DNA of 64,000 nt from CAZOVB01 sp046541415 (GTDB lineage Bacteria > Planctomycetota > Phycisphaerae > SM23-33). Shown one piece after another: positions 27,143 to 36,570 of this stretch. The notes below the pieces were generated by a model that was given only the letters and a program-made list of their open reading frames with translations, ran no database searches and had not been told where the DNA came from. Numbering within the stretch: position 1 is the first letter of the stretch; each line of letters opens with the position of its first letter. The translations under genes were made by a program, and so were the position numbers. The stretch spans positions 46,367 to 110,366 of the forward strand of contig JBKHDI010000003.1 of the NCBI GenBank assembly GCA_046541415.1. Reading direction: 5' to 3'.

Positions 27143-28414
27143 ATGGATATTCGCCCCTTTCCCGGCTGGCGGTACGCCCGACGCGACGTCAGCGACGTGC
27201 TGGCCCCGCCGTATGACATCCTCCACCAGCAGGACAAGGACGATCTGCTGGCCAGGTCGGAGAGAAACATCGTCGCCGTCGACCTGCCCCACGTGCCCCC
27301 CAAGCAGCTGGGCCCCGAGAGCGAATACGTCGCCGCAGCCGAGACGCTGGGGGCCTGGAAAACCGACGGCACGCTGGCCCAGGACCCCGAGGCGATCTAC
27401 GTCTACCAGCAGACCTACCGCTGGGCAGGCCAGAGCTACACCCGACGCGGCATGATCGCCGGCGTCCGCGCCACCGCCCTGGGAGAAGATGTCATCCCCC
27501 ACGAACACACCTTCGCAGGCCCCAAGGCCGACCGGCTGAAACTGACCGAACTGACCCGCACGCAACTTTCGTCGATCTTCGGCTTCTACGACGACCCGGA
27601 CCGGGCCGTAGCGAATATCCTGGCCGGACAGGTCGACCGCCAGCCCGACGCCTCCGGCATGCTCCACGGCGTGAAGGAAGAACTCTGGGCGATTACCGAC
27701 CGCGCCTCGATCGACGGGATCCGCCAGGCCCTGGCGGCCAAGCCCGTTTACATCGCCGACGGCCACCACCGCTACACCACGGCCATGAACTACCGCGACG
27801 CCCTGGCTGCAGCGGGCAGCATCGACCGGGAGCACCCAGCCAATTTCGTGATGTTCACCCTGGTGGCGCGGGAAGATCCGGGCCTGCTGGTCCTGCCGAC
27901 CCACCGCCTGGTCCGCGGGCTGATCGAGCCGTTCAGCATGCAGTGGCTGGCTGAGCAAATGGGCCCGACGTTCACGATGCAGCCGATCGACCCGCCGGAC
28001 GACCTGGCCGACATGGATGCGATCCTGGCGCCCCACGGACCCGGAACGATGGGCCTGATGAGCAAGGAGGGCTTCTGGACGCTCAAGCTGACCGACCCCG
28101 ACGCGATGGCTGCGGCAGCTCCGGATCAACCCCAGCCTTGGCGCAAGCTCGACGTGGCCGTGCTGCACACCCTGATTCTCGAAAAGATCCTCGCCCCGGC
28201 CGAGGGGGCCGACTTCGAAGTCTCCTACACCCCGGACGGAAACCAGGCGGCCAAGGCACTGGCAGACGGCTGGGCGCAGGTGGCGTTCTGCCTGCAGGGC
28301 ACGCCCCTGGCGGCCGTCGAGGCCGTCGCCGACGCCGGCGCCTCCATGCCCCACAAGAGCACCTACTTCTACCCAAAGCTCGCCACCGGCCTGGTCCTCA
28401 AACCCCTGATCTGA
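27143..28414 (+). CDS. DUF1015 family protein
   Basis: The 423-residue soluble protein matches the DUF1015 family: the opening IRPFPGWRYA, the LAPPYDILHQQDKDDLLARS segment, the block HEHTFAGPKADRLKL, and YIADGHHRYTTAMNY in the middle. These His/Asp-rich blocks are the family's conserved core and look catalytic, but no reaction is firmly assigned that I know of. In other bacteria the gene often sits beside serine-biosynthesis genes; here it does not. ATG 27143 has GGAGAG upstream. The gene is single, with its own predicted promoter. Confidence 0.88.
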   Translation: MDIRPFPGWRYARRDVSDVLAPPYDILHQQDKDDLLARSERNIVAVDLPHVPPKQLGPESEYVAAAETLGAWKTDGTLAQDPEAIYVYQQTYRWAGQSYTRRGMIAGVRATALGEDVIPHEHTFAGPKADRLKLTELTRTQLSSIFGFYDDPDRAVANILAGQVDRQPDASGMLHGVKEELWAITDRASIDGIRQALAAKPVYIADGHHRYTTAMNYRDALAAAGSIDREHPANFVMFTLVAREDPGLLVLPTHRLVRGLIEPFSMQWLAEQMGPTFTMQPIDPPDDLADMDAILAPHGPGTMGLMSKEGFWTLKLTDPDAMAAAAPDQPQPWRKLDVAVLHTLILEKILAPAEGADFEVSYTPDGNQAAKALADGWAQVAFCLQGTPLAAVEAVADAGASMPHKSTYFYPKLATGLVLKPLI

Positions 28415-28445
28415 CCGACCCTTCGGATGCAGGCGGGGGTTTCTG

Positions 28446-28462
28446 CGACCCCGTTGGGGTCG
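28446..28462. terminator. Small perfect hairpin after DUF1015
   Basis: CGACCCC-GTT-GGGGTCG forms a 7-bp stem 32 nt after the DUF1015 stop. No T-tract follows, so termination is only possible, not shown. Confidence 0.3.
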
Positions 28463-28489
28463 AATGGCCCCTGCGTCCATCCCCCCATT

Positions 28490-28562
28490 GGTACCACGGA
28501 CGCTTGGGAATCTTGAGCCAGTCGAAGGACGGGCGCTCCCGTTCGGTGCCACGGCCGCTTGG
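28490..28562. repeat. Imperfect 18-nt direct repeat
   Basis: GGTACCACGGACGCTTGG (28490-28507) and GGTGCCACGGCCGCTTGG (28545-28562) agree at 16 of 18 positions, in the gap between the convergent DUF1015 and lipoprotein genes. The function is unknown. Confidence 0.45.
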
Positions 28563-28589
28563 TGCAACCGACGTGCGATCTGGTGTCAG

Positions 28590-29606
28590 TTATTCGGCCG
28601 AGTCCTGGACGATCTCTACGCGGCAGGTCTGCTCGATCGACTCGGTGAAGACTTTGCCCAACTCCGAGTCGCGGATGCGATTCCTGCCTGTCAGTTTCGA
28701 TTCCAGTCTCACAGGCCACCCGTCGGAGATCCGGTGGAAACGAAGGCCTGCCTGCTCGTACTCAGCCGTCTCCAGCACGGGCGCGTCCGGGCCCCTCTGG
28801 ATCTTCTCGCCGAGTTCGTAGGACATGGACTCATCCAGGCGAAGGTCCTCTTGGAGGTCGGCCTTGTACCGCATCTCCAGGTCGGACGCAGGCACACCGG
28901 GCAGACGATGGCGGGAAGTCAGGGTCCACTCGGCCCCCGAACCGACGGGTGCATCGGGCATGTTCGACGCCCAACCGCCCAGGATCAGCTGGCGGGCGAC
29001 CAGCTCCCCGGTCTTGCTGTCTGCCGACATCGCCGTCAGCGCGCTCTGCATGTCCATGCCGATCTCGACCGGCAGGTCATCCAGCACGGCGTCGAGGCCT
29101 TCGATATCGAGGATCCGCCCCTGCTCGTCGAGCACATAGGTATAGCTTGCAGAAAGCAGGATCTCGCCAAGCTTCGACCAGGCCGGATACAGCTCCGGGA
29201 CCTCCGTGGGCTTGTCGGTGTCGTAGACTTTCGTGTCCTCGCGGCCGGAGCGGAAGAAATCGGTCAAGGTGATCCGGACGCGCTGGAACCGCAGTACCGC
29301 CCGCGTCGGCGCGTCGGCCTGCTCTTGCACCTCAACCGTGTAGTCGCCCTCGACAAGGAATCGGCTGACGATCGGCGAGTTGGCATCGACGACCATCTCC
29401 GTCTGGCGGGACAGGCTGAAGCGCATAGGCCAGGTCCCCGCCCCAAGCGTGGGCCGCAACTGGACCTTCGGGTCGCTGCCGTCGCTGGTCAGGCGGATCG
29501 GGTCGGCCTTCGACCGGTCGGCAGCTTCGGGTGTGTCCTGCTCACAGCCGGCGAGCAACGCGCCGGCCGCGACAAGGATTAAGATTGTGATGGTTCGCCG
29601 GTTCAT
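28590..29606 (-). CDS. Unrecognised lipoprotein, 338 residues
   Basis: The start is ATG 29606, directly before a lipoprotein signal with LLAGC (residues 17-21); the open frame runs much further upstream without coding character. After a short linker the chain is beta-rich (FSLSRQTEMVVDANS, VRITLTDFFRS, TYVLDEQGRILDIEGLD, ILGGWASNMPDAPVGSGAEWTL). This pattern of alternating strands is like planctomycete proteins of the DUF6263 kind, which measure as a large beta-barrel-like fold; that likeness is from memory and uncertain. It lies tail-to-tail with the DUF1015 gene and head-to-head with the GHL6-like hydrolase. Confidence 0.75.
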   Translation of the reverse strand: MNRRTITILILVAAGALLAGCEQDTPEAADRSKADPIRLTSDGSDPKVQLRPTLGAGTWPMRFSLSRQTEMVVDANSPIVSRFLVEGDYTVEVQEQADAPTRAVLRFQRVRITLTDFFRSGREDTKVYDTDKPTEVPELYPAWSKLGEILLSASYTYVLDEQGRILDIEGLDAVLDDLPVEIGMDMQSALTAMSADSKTGELVARQLILGGWASNMPDAPVGSGAEWTLTSRHRLPGVPASDLEMRYKADLQEDLRLDESMSYELGEKIQRGPDAPVLETAEYEQAGLRFHRISDGWPVRLESKLTGRNRIRDSELGKVFTESIEQTCRVEIVQDSAE

Positions 29607-29777
29607 GGTGGGTCTCCGTTGGTCTCTCAGTGACAGAACGCCGGATGCACTGTATCGTCGCCGCAGCCGGACGGCAAGGGCAGGGACGCCTGTTGAAGCA
29701 GGCTGGCAAGTCGTGTACCTTCCCTGCTTGCACCGCGGGCCCCCGGTGACGGGCCGGCTGAACCAGAGGAACACAAC

Positions 29778-31787
29778 ATGGCTGACACCCCGCTTCGCTT
29801 CCGCCAGGTCCACCTGGATTTCCACACCTCCGAGCATATCCCCGGCATCGGAGCCAACTTCGACCCCGACCGCTTCGGCGATACGCTGGCCGAGGCCGCC
29901 GTCGACTCGATCACCTGCTTCGCCCGGTGTCACCACGGCTGGCTGTATTACCCGTCCAAGGCGTTCGGCCAGCGCATCCACCCCCACCTCCAGGAGCCGG
30001 ACCTGCTGGGCAAACAGATCGCCGCCTGCCACGCCCGCGATATCCGCGTGCCCATCTACATCACTGTTCAGTGGGATGCCTTCACCGCCCGCGAGCATCC
30101 CGAGTGGATCTGCATCGACCCCCACGGGGCCTACCTTCCCGAGGGCGAGCACGGATACTCGGCATTTCAGCCGGGCTTCTACCGCTTCTTCTGCCTCAAT
30201 ACCCCCTACCGCGATTTTCTCAAGGCCCAGACCGCCGAGGTGATGGAACTGTACAACCCGATCGACGGGCTGTTCTTCGACATCGTCAAGCCCCAGCCCT
30301 GCGCCTGCGAATGGTGCCGCGCCGACATGCTCGAAAAGGGCATGGACCCCAGCGACTTCGACCAGCGCCTGGCCTTCGGGATGGATGTGATCAACGACTT
30401 CATGCACGACATGACAGCCTTCGTCCGCCAGCACAGTGAAGACTGCACGATTTTCTACAACTCCTCACACATCAACCCGCAGACCAAGGCGCGCTCCGAC
30501 GCCTACAGCCACTTCGAGCTGGAGTCCCTGCCCTCCGGCGGCTGGGGGTACATGCACTTCCCCCTGGCGATGCGCTACGCCCGCAACCACGGCAAGGACT
30601 GCCTGGGGATGACGGGAAAGTTCCACACCTCCTGGGGCGACTTCCAGAGCTTCAAGAACCCCGCCGCCCTGGAGTTCGAGTGCTTCCAGATGCTCGCCCT
30701 GGCCGGCAAGTGCTCGATCGGCGACCAGCTGCACCCGTCGGGAAAGATCTGCCGGCAGACCTACGATCTGGTCGGCCAGGTCTACCGGAAGGTGCGCGAC
30801 AAGGAACCCTGGTGCGCCGGGGCCCGCGGCGTATCGGACATCGCCCTGCTGAGCCCGGAGGAATTTGTCGAGTCGGCCCACAACGCCTTGCCCCCCGCCG
30901 CCCTGGGCGCCACCCGCATGCTCCAGGAGCTCGGCCACCAGTTCGACATCCTGGATTCGGACATGCCCTTCGACGACTTCCGCGTGCTGATCCTGCCCGA
31001 CGAGATCCCCGTCTGCCCCGAGCTGGACCGGAAGATCGCAGCCTTCGTCTCCGGCGGCGGGGCGGTCATCGCCACCGGACGAAGCGGGCTGAAACCGGGC
31101 GGGGACGGTTTTGGCCTTTCGTGCATCCCGGCCCGGGCGACGGGGCCTGCCCGGTTCAGCCCGGACTTCATCCGCCCCGGCGAGCAGCTTGGCCAAGGTT
31201 TGCGGCCCACCGACTACGTGATGTACGACCGGGGCGTGGCCATCGAGGCCGAGGCCGACGCGGACGTGCTCGCCGAGACCGTCGCCTCCTACTTCGACCG
31301 GACGTGGGAGCACTTCTGCTCGCACCGCCACAGCCCGTCGACCGGCGAGGTCATCGGCCCGGCGGTGGTGCGCGACCGGAAGGTCATTTACTTCACCCAC
31401 CCGCTGTTCACCACCTACGCCAACTGCGCGCCGGTCTGGTGCAAGCGCCTGCTGAGAAACGCCCTCGACCTGGTTCTGCCCGATCCGCTGCTGCAAATCG
31501 ACGGACCCAGCAGCATCGTTTCGACCATCAACGCCCAGCCAGACCAGCGACGCCGCATCATCCACCTGCTGCACTACATCCCCGAGCGGCGCGGGCGGGA
31601 TTTCGACACCATCGAAGAGGTCCTGCCCGTCTGCAACGTCCGACTGTCGCTGCGCTGCGATTCGGAGCCGAAATCGGTCCGACTCGTCCCGGCCGGCAGG
31701 GACCTGCCCGTCCGCTACGAGAACGGACGGGTCGAACTGGTCATCGAAAAACTGCTCGGCCACGCTATGATCGAGGTGGCCGACTGA
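29778..31787 (+). CDS. GHL6-like putative glycoside hydrolase with GH42-type trimerisation domain
   Basis: The 669-residue protein opens like a TIM barrel (FRQVHLDFHTSEHIPGIG), with FTAREHPEWICIDPHG and DGLFFDIVKPQP (Asp168 is a candidate nucleophile), close to the hypothetical glycosyl hydrolase 6 and alpha-fucosidase-like clans. A CACEWC cluster (175-180) follows directly. The middle (about 370-560) resembles the GH42 trimerisation domain (DSDMPFDDFRVLILPDE, FVSGGGAVIATGRSG), and a small beta domain ends the chain. No signal peptide is present, so it would act in the cytoplasm. The natural substrate is unknown. AGAGGAAC precedes the ATG at 29778. Confidence 0.8.
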   Translation: MADTPLRFRQVHLDFHTSEHIPGIGANFDPDRFGDTLAEAAVDSITCFARCHHGWLYYPSKAFGQRIHPHLQEPDLLGKQIAACHARDIRVPIYITVQWDAFTAREHPEWICIDPHGAYLPEGEHGYSAFQPGFYRFFCLNTPYRDFLKAQTAEVMELYNPIDGLFFDIVKPQPCACEWCRADMLEKGMDPSDFDQRLAFGMDVINDFMHDMTAFVRQHSEDCTIFYNSSHINPQTKARSDAYSHFELESLPSGGWGYMHFPLAMRYARNHGKDCLGMTGKFHTSWGDFQSFKNPAALEFECFQMLALAGKCSIGDQLHPSGKICRQTYDLVGQVYRKVRDKEPWCAGARGVSDIALLSPEEFVESAHNALPPAALGATRMLQELGHQFDILDSDMPFDDFRVLILPDEIPVCPELDRKIAAFVSGGGAVIATGRSGLKPGGDGFGLSCIPARATGPARFSPDFIRPGEQLGQGLRPTDYVMYDRGVAIEAEADADVLAETVASYFDRTWEHFCSHRHSPSTGEVIGPAVVRDRKVIYFTHPLFTTYANCAPVWCKRLLRNALDLVLPDPLLQIDGPSSIVSTINAQPDQRRRIIHLLHYIPERRGRDFDTIEEVLPVCNVRLSLRCDSEPKSVRLVPAGRDLPVRYENGRVELVIEKLLGHAMIEVAD

Positions 31788-31800
31788 CGGACAAACCCCC

Positions 31801-31890
31801 GGTGCCATGGTTCACGAGCATCGAGGCCTGCAGGCCGAGAGGGTCGTAACCATGCCGATGCCGAACGGCCGTGCGCGCGGCGCTACGCCT
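31801..31890 (-). repeat. Palindromic dispersed repeat, copy B
   Basis: The reverse complement of these 90 nt aligns with 26941-27027 across nearly the full length, the middle (ATCGGCATGGTTACGA) and both ends being best kept. Differences on the two arms are partly compensated, so the hairpin remains possible. It fills most of the gap between the ends of the GHL6-like gene (plus) and the GH3 gene (minus), where it could also act as a terminator for either. Confidence 0.75.
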
Positions 31891-31919
31891 TGCCTGGAAC
31901 CTTTCCGAACGGCGTCGGG

Positions 31920-34043
31920 TTACTCCTCGGCGACTTCGAAGGTGGCGGTCAGGCAGCCGGCGGTCGGGTCGATCGGCTGGCCGCCGCCGACGGAGATCTC
32001 GAACGTGCCCGGCTGGATCATCGCCTTGCCGTCGTCGGCGAAGCAGCGCATCTGCTCGGGGCGGACCGTCATTTTGACCGTGCGGGTCTGGCCCGGGCGG
32101 ATCTTGACGCGCTTAAATGCCGCCAGCTGACGCTGCGGGACAGGCACGGAGGCCTCGACGTCCTTGACATAGACCTGCACCACTTCCTGGCCGGCGACGT
32201 CTCCGGTGTTCGTCACGTCGACGGCCACACGCAGCTTCTGTCCCGGGGCGATGCGATCGGCGGGCATGCGGAGGTTGGAGTACTGGAAGCTGGTGTAGCT
32301 GAGCCCGTAGCCGAAGGGCCAGAGCAGGGGCTTTTCGAAAAAGCGGTACGTACGCCCGGCCATGTTGTAGTCCTTGAAGTCCGGCAGGTCGTCCATGGAC
32401 TTGTAGAACGTCACCGGCAGGCGACCGGCGGGGTTGGTCTTGCCGAAGAGCACGTCTGCGATGGCCCGGCCGCCCTGCTCGCCCGGGTACCAGGCCTGGA
32501 CGATTCCGGGGATGTTCTCTGCCGCCCAGTTCAGCGCCACGCAGCTGCCGGAGGAGAGGACAAGAATGACAGGCTTGCCCGCCTCGGCGATCTTCTTGAG
32601 CAGATCTTCCTGCACGCCGGGCAGGGAGATGTGCACCCGGTCGCCGCCGGCGTCGGAGTCGACCGCGTCTCCCTCTTCGCCTTCCAGCTTGGCAGTCAGG
32701 CCCATAAAGGCGATGGTCACATCGGCGGCCTTGGCTTCGTTGTAGCAGTTCTTGAAGTCGGTCTTGTCCGTGCCGGACAGCTGGCAGCCCTGGCGGTACA
32801 TCACCTGCGTACCGGGCGAGACCGCGGCGATGACTCCGTCCAGCGGGGCGACGTATCGGGCGGCGAAGCCGAAGTAGTTGCTCTGGAGCACGTCGACGCC
32901 CGTGGCGTTGGGCCCGCAGACGAATACGCGTTTCAGGTTGGGTCGCAGGGGCAGGACGTTCTCGTCGTTTTTCAGCAGGACGATCGACTCGCGGGCCATC
33001 TTCAGCGCCAGCTTGCGGTGCTTGCGGCGGCCGACGAGTTTGGCGGGGATCTTCGAATACGGGACCTTCTCGTCCGGGTCGAACATACCCAGCTTCATCC
33101 GTGTCCGGAAGAGGCGTTTGAGGGAAACGTCGATGGTGGCTTCGTCGATCAGTCCGGCCTGGTGGGCGGCCAGCAGGTGGGGGTACGTGCAGCCGCAGTT
33201 CAGGTCGCAGCCGTTTTTGACGGCCAGGGCGGCCGACTCGGCCGGGCTCTTGGTGATCTTGTGATGCTCGTGGAAGTCGCGGATGGCCCAGCAGTCGCTC
33301 ATCACGTGGCCGCCGAAGCCCCATTCTGCGCGGAGGATCTGGCCCAGCAGCGTCGGGCTCCCGCAGCAGACCTCCCCGTTGGTGCGGTTGTAGGCGCCCA
33401 TGACGCTCTCGACCTTCGCCTCGCGGACGAGGGTCTCGAAGGCAGGCAGGTACGTCTCTCGCAGGTCGCGTGGGCTGACAACGGCATCGAAGTGGTGGCG
33501 GTCGTCTTCCGGGCCGGAGTGGACGGCGTAGTGCTTGGCGCAGGCGGCCGACTTGAGATACTTCGGGTCCTCGCCCTGGAGTCCCTCGACGAAGGCCACG
33601 CCCAGCCGGGCCGTCAGGTACGGACACTCGCCGTAGGTTTCGTGGCCGCGCCCCCAGCGCGGGTCGCGGAAGATGTTGATATTCGGTGACCAGTAGGTCA
33701 GGCCCAGGTACTGCTGGCGGTTATCCATGCGGACGGCCTCGTGGTACTTGGCGCGTCCTTCGTCGCTGATGGCGCGGGCGACGCGTTTGAGCAGGCGCGT
33801 GTTGAACGACGCGGCCATGGCGATCGCCTGGGGGAAGACGGTCGCCCGTCCGGCCCGGGCGATCCCGTGCAGCGCTTCGTTCCACCAGTTGTATTTCGGC
33901 ACGGAGAGGCGCTCGATGGCGGCGGCTTCGTGCGACATCTGGCTGACCTTCTCTTCGATGGTCATGCGGCCTACGAGGTCATCGACCCGCTCGTCGATCG
34001 GCAGGTCGGGGTTCATGTACTTCGGGGCATCGTTGGTGCTCAT
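31920..34043 (-). CDS. GH3 beta-glycosidase (beta-glucosidase/beta-xylosidase type)
   Basis: The 707-residue enzyme starts at ATG 34043 (CAGGAAAA upstream); the frame's extension to 34238 overlaps rmuC. GH3 domains: (beta/alpha) barrel (about 20-310) with NWWNEALHG, YWSPNINIFRDPRWGRGHETYGE and the nucleophile Asp250 in GGHVMSDCWAI; alpha/beta sandwich (about 340-560) with LLKNDENVLPL and WYPGEQGG; and a fibronectin-III-like C-terminal domain (about 600-707). Several features are like plant and bacterial beta-xylosidases (KHYAVHSGPEDDRHHFD). It releases single sugars from beta-linked oligosaccharides. No signal peptide is seen, so it is cytoplasmic. Confidence 0.93.
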   Translation of the reverse strand: MSTNDAPKYMNPDLPIDERVDDLVGRMTIEEKVSQMSHEAAAIERLSVPKYNWWNEALHGIARAGRATVFPQAIAMAASFNTRLLKRVARAISDEGRAKYHEAVRMDNRQQYLGLTYWSPNINIFRDPRWGRGHETYGECPYLTARLGVAFVEGLQGEDPKYLKSAACAKHYAVHSGPEDDRHHFDAVVSPRDLRETYLPAFETLVREAKVESVMGAYNRTNGEVCCGSPTLLGQILRAEWGFGGHVMSDCWAIRDFHEHHKITKSPAESAALAVKNGCDLNCGCTYPHLLAAHQAGLIDEATIDVSLKRLFRTRMKLGMFDPDEKVPYSKIPAKLVGRRKHRKLALKMARESIVLLKNDENVLPLRPNLKRVFVCGPNATGVDVLQSNYFGFAARYVAPLDGVIAAVSPGTQVMYRQGCQLSGTDKTDFKNCYNEAKAADVTIAFMGLTAKLEGEEGDAVDSDAGGDRVHISLPGVQEDLLKKIAEAGKPVILVLSSGSCVALNWAAENIPGIVQAWYPGEQGGRAIADVLFGKTNPAGRLPVTFYKSMDDLPDFKDYNMAGRTYRFFEKPLLWPFGYGLSYTSFQYSNLRMPADRIAPGQKLRVAVDVTNTGDVAGQEVVQVYVKDVEASVPVPQRQLAAFKRVKIRPGQTRTVKMTVRPEQMRCFADDGKAMIQPGTFEISVGGGQPIDPTAGCLTATFEVAEE

Positions 34044-34075
34044 GGCGGTTTTCCTGGGTATCTCTGGCGTGGAGG

Positions 34076-35155
34076 TTATTGTTGTTCTGGCAGGTCGCGC
34101 TGTTCGCGGAGATCTTCGATCTTCCGCAGGGGGCGCTCGAGCATGTTGGTTCGGGTGGTGCGGAGTTTCTCGAATTCGTCCGAGGCCTGTCGGATGCGGT
34201 CGCCGAGTTTGTCGACCGCGCCGCAGTATTTTTCCCACTGCGAACCGAATTCGTTCAGCAGGTCGAGGACTTCATCGGCGGTTTTCATGAGGTTCACGTG
34301 TTCGGCTGCCTGGCGGACGACGGCGAGCATGGCGTAGAGCGTAATCGGGCTGGTCAGCACGATGCGTTTGGACATCGCCTCGTCGATCAGGTCCGGTTGA
34401 CAGGCCAGGACCAGGCTGAAGATCTGCTCGGAGGGGATGAACAGCAGGCAGTAGTTGACCGTCGGGATCTTCGGGTCGATGTAGCCCCGTCCGGCCACGG
34501 CGCGGATGTGGTTTCGCACGGCCTGGCAGAGTTGCTTCAGTTCCGCGTCGCGCTGCTCGTCGGTCTCGGCGTCGAGGTAGCTCTTGTAGCGTTCGAGCGG
34601 GAACTTGACGTCCATGTTGAGCTTCAGTTCGTTGGGCAGGAAGAACGTGAAGTCGGGGCGCGAGTTATCGGTCGTGCCGTCGGAGTGCTGTTTCATGTAG
34701 TTGACCCCGTCGGCCAGGCCGGCGAGGTTCAGCACGTCCTCGGCCATCCGCTCACCCCAGGCCCCGCGACGCTGCGTCGAGGCGAGCATCCGGTGCAACT
34801 CATTGGCCGAGGTGGTCAGCGAGGAAACCGAGCTGGTCAGGCGGCCGAACTCCTGCTTGCGCTCCGACTCGACCTGCTGGAGCTGTTTGCGGACCTGTTC
34901 GAGGCGTTCGTTGACGGCATGCACGGATTTTTCGATCAGCTCGCGCCGGGCGTCGAGTGCGGTTCCGGCCTGTTCGGTCAGGCGGCGCGAGTTGGCATCG
35001 AGGGCCTGGCTTGCCAGGGCGCTGAAGCTCTCGCGCAGCTGGTTCTGGGCATCGGCCAGCTGTCTTGCGGCCTGGCGACCTTTCATGAAGCCCACCATCA
35101 GCGCGATCGCGGCGCCGAGTACCGACCCGACGATGAATCCGATGACAAATTCCAT
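34076..35155 (-). CDS. rmuC: RmuC-family DNA recombination protein
   Basis: The start is ATG 35155; the longer open frame to 36055 overlaps tyrS in another frame and is not coding. The 359 residues begin with a membrane segment (FVIGFIVGSVLGAAIALMVGF), then a coiled-coil region (about 30-130). The RmuC nuclease-like domain follows, with RRGAWGERMAEDVL, DFTFFLPNELKLNMDVKFPLERY and NYCLLFIPSEQIFSL. RmuC limits inversions at short repeats; its biochemical activity is not settled. It lies 23 nt after the tyrS stop, and the GH3 gene follows after 32 nt, so the three genes may be cotranscribed. Confidence 0.93.
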   Translation of the reverse strand: MEFVIGFIVGSVLGAAIALMVGFMKGRQAARQLADAQNQLRESFSALASQALDANSRRLTEQAGTALDARRELIEKSVHAVNERLEQVRKQLQQVESERKQEFGRLTSSVSSLTTSANELHRMLASTQRRGAWGERMAEDVLNLAGLADGVNYMKQHSDGTTDNSRPDFTFFLPNELKLNMDVKFPLERYKSYLDAETDEQRDAELKQLCQAVRNHIRAVAGRGYIDPKIPTVNYCLLFIPSEQIFSLVLACQPDLIDEAMSKRIVLTSPITLYAMLAVVRQAAEHVNLMKTADEVLDLLNEFGSQWEKYCGAVDKLGDRIRQASDEFEKLRTTRTNMLERPLRKIEDLREQRDLPEQQ

Positions 35156-35178
35156 ACCCTCGCCCTGCCTGTTTGGGT

Positions 35179-36453
35179 CTATCGCTTGACCTGCACGAGG
35201 TGGTAGTTCTTCTTGCCCGTCCGCAGGACAATGAACGACTCCCCGGCCAGATGCTCGCCGGTAAGTTCGGGCTTCTCGTCGGTGACCCGGACGTTGTTGA
35301 TGTAGAGCCCGCCGGACTTGAGCAGGCGGTTGGCCTGGCCCTTGGAGGGCAGGATCTCGTTTTCGGCCAGGAAGGCGATCAGGTCCACCCCGCCCTGCAG
35401 ATCCGCCCAGGACAGCTCGCTGGAGGGCACGTCGGCGAAGACGGCCGCCAGGGTCTTGTCGGTCAGGTCCTTGATCTCGCTGCCGTAGACCACCTCGGCC
35501 GCCCGGGCCATCTCTTCGGCGCTCTCCCGGCCGTGGACCAGCGCGGTTACTTCGAAGGCCAGTCGCTTCTGGGCCGCACGCTTGTGCGGTTCGTTCTCGA
35601 CCGCCCGGGCCAGTTCGGCGATTTCTTCCTGGTCGATAAAGGTGTAGATGTTCAGGAAGCGGATCACGTCGCGGTCGTCCTGGCGGATGAGGTACTGGTA
35701 GAAGTCCCACGGGCTGGTGCGGTCGGGGTCGAGCCAGATGGCGTTGCCCGCACTCTTGCCGAACTTCTCGCCCGCCGCGGTGGTCATCAGCGGGTTGGTA
35801 ATCGCGTAGACGGTCTGGCCGTGCTTCTTGCGGACCAGGTCGCAGCCGGCGGTGATGTTGCCCCACTGGTCCGACCCGCCGACCTGGAAGGTGCAGCCCT
35901 CCGCCTCGAACAGGTGCAGGAAGTCGTAGCCCTGGAGGGTCATGTAGGTGAATTCGGTGAAGCTCATGCCCGTCTCGCCGGCCAGACGCTGTTTGACCGA
36001 CTCCTTGGCGAGCATGTAGTTGATGGTGAAGTATTTGCCCACGTCGCGTGCCCACTCGATGAAGCTGAACCGCCCGATCCAGTCGTGGTTGTTCAGCAGC
36101 CGGGCCGGGTTCTCGCCGTCGAAGTCCAGGAACCGCGACAGCTGCGCGCCGATGCCTCTGACATTCTGCTCGACCTGTTCTGCCGTCAGCAGGCTGCGCT
36201 CTTCAGACCGGAAGGACGGGTCGCCGATCATGCCCGTCGCCCCGCCGACCATGGGCAGGACCTTGTGGCCTGCCTGCTGGAAGTGGGCCAGGACCATGAT
36301 CGGCACGAGGTGGCCCAGGTGGAGGCTGTCGGCGGTCGGGTCGAAACCGGCGTAGACCGTCACCGGTCCGGCAGAGAGGATCTGGCCGATCTTCTCGTCG
36401 GTCACCTGGTGGACGAGGCCGCGCTGTTCGAGGGTATCCAGTAGGCTGGGCAT
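35179..36453 (-). CDS. tyrS: Tyrosyl-tRNA synthetase TyrS
   Basis: TyrS charges tRNA-Tyr. The ATG at 36453 is chosen because GGAG stands 7 nt before it; a Met at 36468 lacks a ribosome site. The 424 residues show the class I motifs: HLGH at 45-48 and KFGKS (in GEKFGKSAGNAIWLDPDRTSP) in place of KMSKS. The tyrosine pocket region GSDQWGNI and the C-terminal S4-like RNA-binding domain (about 355-424, PSKGQANRLLKSGGLYINN) are also present. KFGKS is the form of the bacterial TyrRS group that carries an S4 domain. It is first in a run tyrS-rmuC-GH3. Confidence 0.95.
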   Translation of the reverse strand: MPSLLDTLEQRGLVHQVTDEKIGQILSAGPVTVYAGFDPTADSLHLGHLVPIMVLAHFQQAGHKVLPMVGGATGMIGDPSFRSEERSLLTAEQVEQNVRGIGAQLSRFLDFDGENPARLLNNHDWIGRFSFIEWARDVGKYFTINYMLAKESVKQRLAGETGMSFTEFTYMTLQGYDFLHLFEAEGCTFQVGGSDQWGNITAGCDLVRKKHGQTVYAITNPLMTTAAGEKFGKSAGNAIWLDPDRTSPWDFYQYLIRQDDRDVIRFLNIYTFIDQEEIAELARAVENEPHKRAAQKRLAFEVTALVHGRESAEEMARAAEVVYGSEIKDLTDKTLAAVFADVPSSELSWADLQGGVDLIAFLAENEILPSKGQANRLLKSGGLYINNVRVTDEKPELTGEHLAGESFIVLRTGKKNYHLVQVKR

Positions 36454-36570
36454 GGGTTCACTCCGCATGGGTCTTGCAGGGTCCGGGCGGTCCCGGACGG
36501 TTGGACGTGGCAGTATACAGCCGGGCGGGGCGATCCGCCAGTTCCGCCTTTGGCCGATGGGCAATGCAGA

